A stretch of 50,758 nt of DNA from an uncultured Lachnospiraceae bacterium (GCA_902799015.1 CADBZI010000028.1:1-50758); one strand, 5' to 3'. Counted from the first letter of the stretch, positions 14,442 through 22,860 are shown. The notes: generated by a model not told the origin, from the sequence alone. Numbers and translations are program-made.

Positions 14442-15731
14442 CTATCTTCCGTGAAGTACTTCCGTCGGTCTCAGGTTCAGCAGCATCCGGATCGCCGGAA
14501 TGCTTCCGATCAGCGTGACAAGCACCACGAGCACCGCGACAACCGGAACTACCATGGGACGGATCGATATGGCAGAGTTGAATACGGAATGTCCGATAAT
14601 CTGCGCGAATCCGATTCCTGCGTAGAATCCGATGACGCCGCCGATGACAGCGGTACACATAACCTCGGTCAGTACCAGGGCATTGATCGATGCATTGTGC
14701 GCGCCGACTGCCTTCATCAGGCCGATCTCCTGTGACCGCTCCATGACAGAAGCAGTGACAAGATTGCAGATGCCCAGCGCGGCGCCGACCATTGACAGGA
14801 TGGTAATCAGGATCATCAAAAGCCTGGTCTTATTCAGAATCTGTCCCTCCGAGTCAGCGACCTGGCGGACCGCGGAAGCGACTGAATCCGTGATCACTTC
14901 TTCAATCTGGTAGCAGATCGAGCTGACATACGCCGTACAATACCAGGTTTCATACTGGGACACCGACAAAGATCCCGGATCCCTGGCTGCCTTCCGGGCC
15001 AGATCATTATCCGGCGTCGTCAGTGCGGACACCTCGATGCTGTCGATCTTTCCGTCCAGATCTCCCAGCTCCTGTGCGGTATCAACCGTGACATAGATCA
15101 GGTCATCTTCCTCGCCGCCCGCATCAAAGATCCCGGCAACCTCCAGTTCTTTCTCCGCCGCCTTTCCTTTCAGACGGATGTGGTCACCCGCATGAATCTG
15201 CTCTCTTTCGGCACATGCGCTCCCGACCATCGCCATAGCTTCGCTGCCCGGATTCTTCTCATCCAGCCATTGACCGTCGGTGATCGTCCACCAGCTTCTC
15301 AGGGAAGCAATGCCGGCATCCAGCTCCTCGCCGGTCGGCAGATCCATGTGATGGTTGAACCACGTTCCGGCCGCCAGAACCTCATCGCCGTTTTCCAGCT
15401 GTACCTGCGTAGATACAAACGGTGCGTAATCCACGATATTGAATGCCCAGAAGATGGTCTTGATCTTTCCGAGCTCATCCTCCTTCAGGTAGGTGCCGGA
15501 GATATTTTCGTCCCCCACATCGTACAGATCATTGATGACCGACGCGCTCTTGGGCACGACGGAAATGTTCGCGCCGTACGCCTTCAGCTCCTGGTTCATC
15601 TTGTCCTCAACGTCCATCATGACGCAGAGCATGGCTGTCGCGAGGGAAGCGCCAAGAGCGATCGTAAACGCGATCATCATCATCTTCTTCCACTGCCTCA
15701 GGAAGGCCTTGGCTATCATTCTCACAAACAT
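14442..15731 (-). CDS. FtsX-like ABC permease of the P19/FTR1 locus (first)
   Basis: The 429-aa protein has an N-terminal helix (MIAFTIALGASLATAM), a large extracytoplasmic domain with an internal EEDDLIYV segment, and three C-terminal helices with ERSQEIGLMKAVGAHN. It is homologous to the next permease but longer. Its ATG overlaps the stop of the DUF2318 gene (TAATG), indicating coupling. Role as for the neighbouring permease: transporter component of the iron-uptake locus. Confidence 0.9.
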   Translation of the reverse strand: MFVRMIAKAFLRQWKKMMMIAFTIALGASLATAMLCVMMDVEDKMNQELKAYGANISVVPKSASVINDLYDVGDENISGTYLKEDELGKIKTIFWAFNIVDYAPFVSTQVQLENGDEVLAAGTWFNHHMDLPTGEELDAGIASLRSWWTITDGQWLDEKNPGSEAMAMVGSACAEREQIHAGDHIRLKGKAAEKELEVAGIFDAGGEEDDLIYVTVDTAQELGDLDGKIDSIEVSALTTPDNDLARKAARDPGSLSVSQYETWYCTAYVSSICYQIEEVITDSVASAVRQVADSEGQILNKTRLLMILITILSMVGAALGICNLVTASVMERSQEIGLMKAVGAHNASINALVLTEVMCTAVIGGVIGFYAGIGFAQIIGHSVFNSAISIRPMVVPVVAVLVVLVTLIGSIPAIRMLLNLRPTEVLHGR

Positions 15732-16981
15732 TACTTGAACTCCCTTTCATACTCGAGAAGGCCTGAGATCGGAACAATGATCTGACCGTTATTGACTTCG
15801 TACGGAATGACAATCGGGTTGCAGCCTCCCTTGAATCCGATCGTTGAGATGTTCATTACCACGTCGCACAGGTTGCAGACCACCTGTCCGTTCTTCTCAT
15901 AATATCCTGTCTCACCGCAGACATCACAGGCATCCAGACCGATGCCGTATGCATTTCCGCCCGGTTTCTGAATGACAATAAACCGGATCTGGACACCATT
16001 CTCCGTCTCATACGCGAAGCGGTGCAGATGGCCGTCATTCACCAGATCAAACGAGACGTACACGTTGTCTTCATCCACCGCGGATACTTCCTCCACAGGA
16101 GACAGGGTGACATCCGTCGCATTGAGTTTCTCGAACCAGGTCAGATTCACAATGACCAGAACAGAGCAGAGGATCATCGTACTGGCCCAGCGGCGGGTCC
16201 TGCGCCACTTTGCGCGGATCTGCCTGTGCTGTGCAGGGTTCGCCCATTTCTCCTTCTGATTCATGCTCGCAATCCACAGTCCGAGAGCAGCTGCTGCTGC
16301 CAGTAAGACAGCCAGAAACAGAAACCAGTCACTGTGATTCTTCACATAGACGGTATAGGTGAACATCGTATGATTGGACTTGACGATCTTTTTCTGAAAC
16401 AGCACGGAAAACAGATTCGCAAGACGCATGGCTGCGTGAATGGTCAGCTCAAGCTTCAGCAAAAGCCCAGCCGCAGAAAAGGGCAGGCGCCGGGTGCATT
16501 TCATCGCGCCAAGAAACGCGGCTGCCGCAAGAATCAGTCCGGCAGTCATCCCGATCATCGCCAGCAGAAAATCCGTGGAGATCATCGTCGTTTCTTCCTG
16601 CAGCACATGATAGGGATAAGCCCAGACATCCGGCAGGGCATATACCAGGATCGTGACGTACAAAACGCCCGCGAAGATCCACGGAAGAAAGGATAAGAAT
16701 CCGTGATCGGATGGTTTTTTTATGGTAAAGATCAGAAACAGTACATATGCAATCAGTCCGATCACATAGATCCATCCATTCAGGATCGCTGTATCGATCA
16801 TGCTTGTCGTATTTCGAATCACCGCGACGGCAATGGAGCCTCCGACCCCCGCCAGGGCAAATGCCCCTACAATGCGCCGATGCGCCTTTGCGGCGGCAAT
16901 CATCACATAGCCGGTGAATACACCGAGAATCACCGCCTCCATCAGGATCTGGCGTGTCGTAAGTATCAGGTATGTGAGCAT
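15731..16981 (-). CDS. DUF2318 membrane protein (Fe-S/haem-like cysteine domain)
   Basis: The 416-aa protein has about eight membrane helices in its first 260 residues and then an extracytoplasmic C-terminal domain with Cys352-x2-Cys355, Cys369-x2-Cys372 and Cys387 (DACDVCGE, CNLCDVV, FKGGCNP). This is the DUF2318 arrangement. The cysteine pairs could hold a metal centre or shuttle electrons. In the C. jejuni P19 locus the same family lies between p19 and the ABC permeases, as here. The start follows CGGAGGAAGAT. A role in moving electrons to periplasmic iron is inferred. Confidence 0.85.
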   Translation of the reverse strand: MLTYLILTTRQILMEAVILGVFTGYVMIAAAKAHRRIVGAFALAGVGGSIAVAVIRNTTSMIDTAILNGWIYVIGLIAYVLFLIFTIKKPSDHGFLSFLPWIFAGVLYVTILVYALPDVWAYPYHVLQEETTMISTDFLLAMIGMTAGLILAAAAFLGAMKCTRRLPFSAAGLLLKLELTIHAAMRLANLFSVLFQKKIVKSNHTMFTYTVYVKNHSDWFLFLAVLLAAAAALGLWIASMNQKEKWANPAQHRQIRAKWRRTRRWASTMILCSVLVIVNLTWFEKLNATDVTLSPVEEVSAVDEDNVYVSFDLVNDGHLHRFAYETENGVQIRFIVIQKPGGNAYGIGLDACDVCGETGYYEKNGQVVCNLCDVVMNISTIGFKGGCNPIVIPYEVNNGQIIVPISGLLEYEREFK

Positions 16982-17068
16982 ATCTTCCTCCGGTAATCAG
17001 ACGCACACACGCAATGCGACACGTCCGTAAACGCGCCGCATTGCCTGATGCAAGTTTTTTCTGTACTA

Positions 17069-17620
17069 TTACTCAAGACCGGCGAATTCCCATCCCTCAA
17101 AGGTATAGGACAGGTTGCCGTCTGCGAAGTGATCCTTCAAAGATCCGCCTGGGCCGGTCTCGGCGTCGGAGTGGATGAGGTATCCGTTCTCGCCCGGGCT
17201 GTGGATGGTGATGGTCAGGTTATAGGTACCCGGATCCAGCTTGATGTTGTTTCCATAATGCGGGCCGTCAGATGCCGCCATCTCCATGAAGGTTCCGGAG
17301 ACAACTTCATTTCCGTCCTGATCCTCGATCTTGTAGTCAACCGTCAGATACGGTACCCACTCGCCGACCGGATAGCCAAGGTCATTTTCCAGAGCAGAGA
17401 TATCTGCCTCAATGTGAATGTCCGCATCCTCCGCGCTGTAGGTCATGGTCTCATTTTCCATCGGAACGGCCTGGAACCAGACTGCGGACAGGTTGATGAA
17501 ATCAAGCTCTTCATCCGAGAAAATCTCATTCTCTACAAATCCTGCCTCGTCCGCCATTGCCGGGAACGCCGCAAACGCCATCGCGCCCGCAAGTGCCAGT
17601 GCTAAAATCTTTTTCTTCAT
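17069..17620 (-). CDS. P19/Tp34-family periplasmic iron transport protein
   Basis: The 183-aa protein has a signal peptide (MKKKILALALAGAMAFAAFP, cut near AMA) and then a mature domain with ADIHIEADI (His69), MEMAASDGPHYGNNIKL (Met112, Met114, His121) and a C-terminal FEGWEF. P19/Tp34/FetP proteins bind copper and iron through His and Met residues and feed iron to an FTR1 permease. The GC-rich 110-base gap upstream of it contains a small hairpin (17704-17718) but no terminator. It sits between FTR1 and DUF2318 as in other P19 loci. Confidence 0.88.
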   Translation of the reverse strand: MKKKILALALAGAMAFAAFPAMADEAGFVENEIFSDEELDFINLSAVWFQAVPMENETMTYSAEDADIHIEADISALENDLGYPVGEWVPYLTVDYKIEDQDGNEVVSGTFMEMAASDGPHYGNNIKLDPGTYNLTITIHSPGENGYLIHSDAETGPGGSLKDHFADGNLSYTFEGWEFAGLE

Positions 17621-17730
17621 GTCTTTTCCTCCTGTAAAGCTTTGCTGTAAATGGAATCTATATTATGAAAAGGGATGTTCCCTGATCATACGCATAGGTC
17701 TGTCCTGCCGCCGGCAGGCACATGCAGTCT

Positions 17731-19524
17731 TTACTGCCCTTTTTCCGCTGTCTGCTGCTTTTCCCTCTGATGCTCCTGCATCTCCTGCTTCAGCTTTTTG
17801 TTCCTCTTCAGCCAGAACACAAAGGTTGCAATCGTGATCACGGTCAGGATCAGCTGCGGAACGATGGTCTCGACGCAGGGATAGATGCCCAGCACCTCCA
17901 GAACCGGATGGGACGGGATCCATGCCACCCATGCCGGCGCGTGCATGGAGATCACATCGCCTTCGATCAGTTCCTTAATCCCGCTGCCCAGGAATGCGAT
18001 GGACATAACCGCCATCAGGATACTGGTCACCAGGAAGAACGGCTTGAGCGGAAGCCTTACGCTCATCAGGCGGATTGCCAGGTATACGAATACCAGGCAC
18101 ACGCATCCGACGGCAAAGCCCAGCCATACCATACTGGTGCTGCCGCCCGACAGCAGCGGCTGGTAGAACAGGATGACCTCCGCGCCCTCCCGGTAGACTG
18201 CGAGGAATGCGGTAAAGGCAAGGGCGAAGGTGCTTCCGGTCTGCGCGGCCTTTCCGACCTTGCTCTTGATGTAGGCATCCCAGGCCTCCGACTCCGACTT
18301 GGACACCATCCAGTTGCTGACATAGAACAGAACCGCTGTCGCAATCAGCGCCGTGACGCCTTCGATTACCTCCTGGGAAGCGCTGTTCGCAAGCTTCAGC
18401 TGATTCAGCAGCCACGCAGAGACAAAGCTCAGAACAATTCCGAGGATTGCTCCGGCGTACACCGGACGCAGCAGACGTTTTCTTTCCTCATCAGAACGAT
18501 CCTTGGTTGTCTTGATCAGATAGGCAATGATCGCGCCCACGACCAGGATCGCCTCAAATCCTTCTCTCAGGATGATCGTAAAGCAGGCAATGAAGGTGGC
18601 AAGTGACGCGGATCTTCCGCCGCCTGTTGCATTGCCGTCTTCGTCCACACCGTCCAGCTTATTTGCATCCGTGCGGATCATCGTGCGGAGAATGTCCACC
18701 GCCTCATTGAATTCCTCTTCTGTTCCGCCTTTTGAAGCGGACTTCGCTGCGGAGAACTGCAGCTCAACCTCTGACTTTCTGGCGCCGGAGATGTAACCCA
18801 TCGTATTGCGCTCGAATCCGGTCGTCTCATAGTAGCCATAGTAGCCATCGTTCACATGGTTGTATGCTGTCTCGGCATCTCCTTCGGCATACTTTGCCTT
18901 GGCGTCGCGGAACACCTCCGTCATCGCATCCGCCACATCATTCCAGGTCCAGTCTTTCTCCTTGCCTGCCGCCTTGCTGTAGCCGGCCCAGTCCCCGTAA
19001 TACTGTTCCCGAAACAGAGCCGTTGCCGCTGTTTCTTCCTCGCTTGCGATGTCAACATCCGACTTGACGCCATCGAGCTTATTCGCCGCGTTGCGAAGGT
19101 CTGCGATCAGGACATCCTTCGCCGTATTGAAGTCGTCTGCCGATCCGCCTTCCTTGATCGTCTTCGTGCAGGCTTTGAAATCCGCCAGTGCACTGCTCTT
19201 GTGAATCGCCGGAAGCTTCTTCTGCATCTGTACCTTGAAGCCGGAGCCGCCCCAGTACACATTCTTGGCATCCGCAATCTGCTTCAGCGCCGTATCTGCA
19301 TCTGACGCCTCATACGACTTCGCAGCCGCTTCCATCACCTGTGTAATCCCGTCTACGACCGCGTTATAGGTAAACTCCTCAATGCCGTTCTCCTCCATAT
19401 ATGCCTGCCAGGTCGCAGGGTAGGCCGGATCCTCCCCGGCGAACGCGCTAAACGGCCAGCAAAGCAGAAGCATCGCCAGAAATGCCGAAAGGATCCGTCT
19501 GATGTGTCTTGCCCGAATGTTCAT
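17731..19524 (-). CDS. FTR1-family iron permease with duplicated extracytoplasmic N-terminal domain
   Basis: The 597-aa protein has a signal peptide (cut near AFA at ~29), two homologous ~100-residue helical units (about 52-153 and 193-293, each ending NKLDGV), and then a seven-helix FTR1 domain. Both iron-binding REGxE motifs are present: REGFE at 320-324 and REGAE at 445-449. FTR1 permeases move iron in step with a redox partner. The N-terminal units resemble the soluble domains often fused to bacterial FTR1. The start follows GAAGGCTTGTAACA. It lies upstream of P19, matching their functional pairing. Confidence 0.92.
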   Translation of the reverse strand: MNIRARHIRRILSAFLAMLLLCWPFSAFAGEDPAYPATWQAYMEENGIEEFTYNAVVDGITQVMEAAAKSYEASDADTALKQIADAKNVYWGGSGFKVQMQKKLPAIHKSSALADFKACTKTIKEGGSADDFNTAKDVLIADLRNAANKLDGVKSDVDIASEEETAATALFREQYYGDWAGYSKAAGKEKDWTWNDVADAMTEVFRDAKAKYAEGDAETAYNHVNDGYYGYYETTGFERNTMGYISGARKSEVELQFSAAKSASKGGTEEEFNEAVDILRTMIRTDANKLDGVDEDGNATGGGRSASLATFIACFTIILREGFEAILVVGAIIAYLIKTTKDRSDEERKRLLRPVYAGAILGIVLSFVSAWLLNQLKLANSASQEVIEGVTALIATAVLFYVSNWMVSKSESEAWDAYIKSKVGKAAQTGSTFALAFTAFLAVYREGAEVILFYQPLLSGGSTSMVWLGFAVGCVCLVFVYLAIRLMSVRLPLKPFFLVTSILMAVMSIAFLGSGIKELIEGDVISMHAPAWVAWIPSHPVLEVLGIYPCVETIVPQLILTVITIATFVFWLKRNKKLKQEMQEHQREKQQTAEKGQ

Positions 19525-19578
19525 TGTTACAAGCCTTCTTTCAATCTGTTCTTTTTTTTGCCGTGATCCATGTATCCG

Positions 19579-19983
19579 TCACTTTGTTTTTTGCCTGATC
19601 CTGCCAGTCAGATCCAGGAGCGACAGCAGTGCGATCAGGGCGCCCATAATCCATGCAAACGGCCGCATCACCGCATAACATCTCATTGTGTCCATCATGC
19701 ACATCTTCATCAGCGTTCCCGGAAGAAGAACCGCGATGACTGCCGCAGCAATCCCGGCCAGTCTGAGAAGAATGCAAACGCCCGCAGAAGAGATCAGCAG
19801 GGCAGCCACTGAGATCAGCGTCAGAATGACTCCTGTGAACGCAAGCGCTGTCTGAACTTCATGGCAGTGCATCCAGGTCCCGTCCTCTTTCGCGCTGCAT
19901 GCACGAAAGACGGTCATCACGCCGATTGCCAGCACAGCCGGCGCTGCCACCAGGATCCACTGCAGCAATCCCCTCTTATTCAT
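19579..19983 (-). CDS. DUF4418-like membrane protein
   Basis: I start at 19983 (MNKRGLLQW, 134 aa), which has AGGAG five bases upstream; the ATG at 19998 lacks a site. Four helices are predicted (~8-27, 46-66, 70-90, 107-124). The loops carry Cys29, the WMHCHE motif (Cys40, His41), and KMCMMDTMRC (Cys95, Cys102 and several Met). This fits DUF4418, of unknown function. Cys/His/Met clusters at the membrane surface suggest metal or redox chemistry. It is the first gene after the iron-responsive promoter, just ahead of FTR1. Confidence 0.75.
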   Translation of the reverse strand: MNKRGLLQWILVAAPAVLAIGVMTVFRACSAKEDGTWMHCHEVQTALAFTGVILTLISVAALLISSAGVCILLRLAGIAAAVIAVLLPGTLMKMCMMDTMRCYAVMRPFAWIMGALIALLSLLDLTGRIRQKTK

Positions 19984-20138
19984 TTCCTCTCCTGTCATTC
20001 AGATGCACCATCAGCGTACTTGCCGCACCGCATTCAGGTAAGTTTGTCTGAACGCTGTGTTAGTTGATGCAATTTCCATTAGTGGTAAATTATCTGAATA
20101 AGATTAATTAAACCGACATAAGGATTTTAAAACGTAAA

Positions 20139-20193
20139 TTAGATTACTCTAACTTGCCTCCATAATCTAACACAGGTCTCTTTCCTTCGTCAA
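20139..20193 (-). promoter_or_regulatory. Promoter of the iron/redox operon with DtxR-like operator
   Basis: TTGACG (20188-20193) and TAGATT (20164-20169) are 18 bases apart. A 14-bp palindrome, TTAGA-ttac-TCTAA (20139-20152), lies at the expected start of transcription. TAATCTAA (20163-20170) covers the -10 and pairs as an inverted repeat with TTAGATTA at 20139-20146. The palindrome resembles DtxR/IdeR-type boxes (TTAGG...CCTAA). I infer repression when iron is sufficient. The 160-base leader to the first gene holds nothing else I can name. Confidence 0.6.
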
Positions 20194-20219
20194 GTACCGT
20201 TTTCGGCATCCGGCCAGAC

Positions 20220-20260
20220 AAAAAAACGGAGCTGCCGCATGATTCACATGCGGCAGCTCC
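20220..20260 (-). terminator. Terminator of thrS
   Basis: A perfect 14-bp stem (GGAGCTGCCGCATG/CATGCGGCAGCTCC) with a 5-base loop is followed on the minus strand by C and seven T's. It separates thrS from the iron operon promoter. Confidence 0.95.
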
Positions 20261-20301
20261 ACGGCTTTCCTGCTTTGTTCCAGCATCTCCTGCTGTATGG
20301 A

Positions 20302-22230
20302 TTATTTTTCTTCCTGTGTGGTTTCACGGATCGCTTTGGTGTCGATCTCTTCCCGGATGCTCTTGATGAACTCTTCTACCCGCTTCGATCCCTCGTCTCC
20401 CGCGAATCTGGAGCGCAGCGAGATGGTTCCGTTCTCTTCCTCCTTCGCGCCGACGATCACGGTGTACGGGATTCTCTGCATATGGGCGTCACGAATCTTA
20501 AATTTCAGGGTTTCATTCCTCTCGTCCAGCGAAGCGCGGATGTCTGCATCCTGCAGTGCGTCCGTAACCTTTCTCGCATACGCCTCATACTTCTCGGAGA
20601 TCGGAAGCACCTTCACCTGTGTCGGTGCGAGCCAGGTCGGGAATTGTCCGGCAAAGTGCTCGATCAGGATTCCGATGAACCGCTCAACCGATCCGAATAC
20701 AACTCTGTGAATCATGACCGGCTGATGCTTCTCGCCATCCGCCCCGATGTACTCGAGCTGGAACCGCTCCGGAAGCTGGAAGTCCAGCTGAATCGTTCCG
20801 CACTGCCAGGTTCTGCCCAGGCAGTCTCTCAGGTGGAAGTCGATCTTCGGTCCGTAAAATGCGCCGTCTCCTTCATTCACAATGTACTTCAGTCCCAGGG
20901 ACTCCAGCGCATTTCTCAGGCCATCCGTCGCAAGCTCCCAGTCCTCATCAGAGCCCATGGAGTCATCCGGTCTTGTGGACAGCTCGACATAGTACTCGAA
21001 TCCAAACATATGATAGACTTCGTCGATCAGCGCCGTGATCCTTTTCACCTCATCCTGGATCTGCTCCTTTGCGAGAAGGATATGGGCGTCGTCCTGCGTG
21101 AAGGAACGCACACGCATCAGGCCATGCAGCTCTCCGGACTTCTCATAGCGGTGGACATGTCCCAGTTCCGCGTAGCGAAGCGGAAGATCGCGGTAAGAGC
21201 GTCCTTCGTTCTGATAAACCAGGATCGCTCCCGGACAGTTCATCGGCTTGATGGCATAGTCTTCTTCATCCACCTTCAGAGAATACATGCCATCTTTATA
21301 GTGATCCCAGTGTCCTGAGGTCTCCCAGAGCTTGCGGCTGAGCATGATCGGCGTGTCGATCTGGACATATCCATTCTTCAGGTGCAGCTTCCTCCAGTAG
21401 TTCAGAAGCTCATTCCGAAGCAGCATACCGTTCGGAAGGAAGAAAGGCATACCCGGGCCGTACTCACTGAGCATGAACAGTCCCATCTCTTTTCCGATCT
21501 TTCTGTGATCGCGCTTCTTCGCCTCTTCGATGCGCGCAAGATACTCATCCAGTTCGCTCTTTTTCGGGAACGCGGTTCCGTAGATACGCGTCAGCATCTT
21601 GTTGTGCTCGTCGCCTCTCCAGTAGGCGCCGGCGATGGAGGTCAGCTTGAATGCCTTAACCGGCTTGGTCGTCATCAGATGCGGGCCGGCGCACAGGTCC
21701 GTAAACTCGCCCTGCGTATAGAAGGAGATCTCCGCGTCCTCGGGAAGATCTTCAATCAGCTGAACCTTATACGGCTCCTCCTTCTCCCTGAAATACGCGA
21801 TCGCCTCATCTCTGGGCTTCGTGAAACGGGTAAGCGCAAGGTTCTCCTTCGCGATCTTCTTCATCTCGGCCTCGATCTTTTCGAGGTCCTCATTGGTCAT
21901 CTGCTTCTCGGATTCGATGTCATAATAGAATCCATGATCAATCGAGGGGCCGATCGCAAGCTTGACCTCCGGATACAGGCGCTTGATTGCCTGGGCCATC
22001 ATATGAGACGCGGTATGGTTGAATGCGTGCTGGCCCTCCGGGCTGTCAAAGGTGAAAAGGTTCAATGTGCTGTCCTTGTCAATGACCGTGCGCAGGTCAA
22101 CCGTCTCTCCGTTCACCTCGGCAACACATGCCGCACGCGCAAGTCCCTCACTGATGTCCTTCGCGATGTCAATCACGGACATCGGCTGACTGTACTCCTT
22201 CGTTGAACCATCTTTTAATGTGATAATCAT
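20302..22230 (-). CDS. thrS: Threonyl-tRNA synthetase
   Basis: The 642-aa protein has the full family length. It has an N-terminal TGS domain (~1-61), an editing domain with HTASHMMAQA (~75-84), a class II catalytic core (FMLSEYGPGMPFFLPNG, then KPMNCPGAI with the zinc-binding Cys, and LRYAELGHVHRYEKSG) and a C-terminal anticodon-binding domain. It charges tRNA-Thr in the cytoplasm. Its ATG overlaps the stop of the small repeat protein (GCAGAATGA), and its ribosome binding site GAGGAGG lies inside that gene. The Thr T-box at 22580-22826 controls both. Confidence 0.98.
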   Translation of the reverse strand: MIITLKDGSTKEYSQPMSVIDIAKDISEGLARAACVAEVNGETVDLRTVIDKDSTLNLFTFDSPEGQHAFNHTASHMMAQAIKRLYPEVKLAIGPSIDHGFYYDIESEKQMTNEDLEKIEAEMKKIAKENLALTRFTKPRDEAIAYFREKEEPYKVQLIEDLPEDAEISFYTQGEFTDLCAGPHLMTTKPVKAFKLTSIAGAYWRGDEHNKMLTRIYGTAFPKKSELDEYLARIEEAKKRDHRKIGKEMGLFMLSEYGPGMPFFLPNGMLLRNELLNYWRKLHLKNGYVQIDTPIMLSRKLWETSGHWDHYKDGMYSLKVDEEDYAIKPMNCPGAILVYQNEGRSYRDLPLRYAELGHVHRYEKSGELHGLMRVRSFTQDDAHILLAKEQIQDEVKRITALIDEVYHMFGFEYYVELSTRPDDSMGSDEDWELATDGLRNALESLGLKYIVNEGDGAFYGPKIDFHLRDCLGRTWQCGTIQLDFQLPERFQLEYIGADGEKHQPVMIHRVVFGSVERFIGILIEHFAGQFPTWLAPTQVKVLPISEKYEAYARKVTDALQDADIRASLDERNETLKFKIRDAHMQRIPYTVIVGAKEEENGTISLRSRFAGDEGSKRVEEFIKSIREEIDTKAIRETTQEEK

Positions 22231-22547
22231 TCTGCTTCCTCCTCTTTCGTACCCGCTTCTTCTGTCTGATCTGCAGCCGTTTCTTCTGTCTGATCCGCAG
22301 CCGTTTCTTCTGTCTGATCCGCCCCCGCTTCTTCTGTCTGATCCGCCCCCGCTTCTTCTGTCTGATTCTCTCCGGCTGCGAGTGCTTCCCTGGTCAGTTC
22401 TTCATCCTCGTCCTGAGGGTCAAATGTTGCCGCAGCCTTCTGTGTCAGATATCTGGCATGCTTCCGGATCAGGGAAACGCCGGACACGATGACGCCCGCG
22501 GTTGCCGCCGCGACGGCCAGTGCCGCTTTTCTCTCAAGCTTTGTCAT
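22227..22547 (-). CDS. Small single-helix protein with acidic tandem-repeat tail
   Basis: The 106-aa frame starts at 22547 after AAAGGAGAGAGCAG. Residues ~8-28 form one membrane helix, followed by a basic stretch (RKHARYLTQK) and a very acidic tail with about five copies of an 8-residue unit (ADQTEEAG or ADQTEETA). A longer frame to 22670 runs into the T-box and is rejected. It has no recognisable family. Lying between a Thr T-box and thrS and overlapping the thrS start, it should be made when charged tRNA-Thr is scarce. It may chiefly serve to couple thrS translation, or be a real small membrane protein. Confidence 0.6.
   Translation of the reverse strand: MTKLERKAALAVAAATAGVIVSGVSLIRKHARYLTQKAAATFDPQDEDEELTREALAAGENQTEEAGADQTEEAGADQTEETAADQTEETAADQTEEAGTKEEEAE
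22257..22370. repeat. 24-bp tandem repeat, about 4.75 copies
   Basis: Units start at 22257, 22281, 22305, 22329 and 22353, each beginning TTCTTCTGTCTGAT, with few differences in the second half. The repeat is in frame and encodes the acidic 8-residue units of the 106-aa protein. Near-identical copies make slippage and length variation between strains likely. Confidence 0.9.
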
Positions 22548-22579
22548 CTGCTCTCTCCTTTCTTCGTCAGGATCTTCAT

Positions 22580-22826
22580 AAAAAAGCCCCTGCTGCGCCT
22601 TCACACAGCAGGGACGGTCAATACCGTGGTTCCACCCTGATTGCCCGGGGTCTGGTCCCGGACCACTCATTCAGACTGTAACGGAGTCACCGGGCCGGAT
22701 TGGGGCCGCTCGGAGGTGGTCTTCGGATGGTTCCGCCGCAGGGACTTTCCAGCTTCCGTCCCCTCTCTTTCCGGCTTTCTCATCTTACTCTTCTCGTCAA
22801 CGCTTTCGGTTATTCAGTTGGTTTGT
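22580..22826 (-). ncRNA. T-box riboswitch, threonine
   Basis: The leader contains the conserved T-box GGTGGAACCACGG (22624-22636) followed by a terminator hairpin (CCCTGCTG..CAGCAGGGGC, 22587-22613) with a six-T run. The 5' part has the stem I landmarks GACGAGAAGAGTA and AGAGAGGGGACGGAAGCTGG. A GAAGACCACC segment offers ACC, a threonine codon, as specifier, which agrees with the thrS gene downstream. Uncharged tRNA-Thr should favour the antiterminator and allow transcription. Confidence 0.9.
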
Positions 22827-22831
22827 ACCGA

Positions 22832-22860
22832 ATCATATCGCCAAAAGCATACTCTGTCAA
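22832..22860 (-). promoter_or_regulatory. Promoter of the T-box/thrS operon
   Basis: TTGACA (22855-22860) and TATGAT (22832-22837) are separated by 17 bases. Transcription should start near 22826, the 5' edge of the T-box. Confidence 0.9.

Noticed and set aside
17704-17718. Hairpin between FTR1 and P19 as a terminator
   Set aside because: The 6-bp stem CCTGCC/GGCAGG has no T run on either strand; at most it is an RNA-processing feature.
22257-22370. CRISPR array
   Set aside because: The units are contiguous 24-bp repeats without spacers, encode a protein tail in frame, and have no cas genes nearby.
22548-22670. Extended N-terminus of the 106-aa protein into the leader
   Set aside because: This stretch is the T-box antiterminator/terminator region and has no suitable ribosome binding site.
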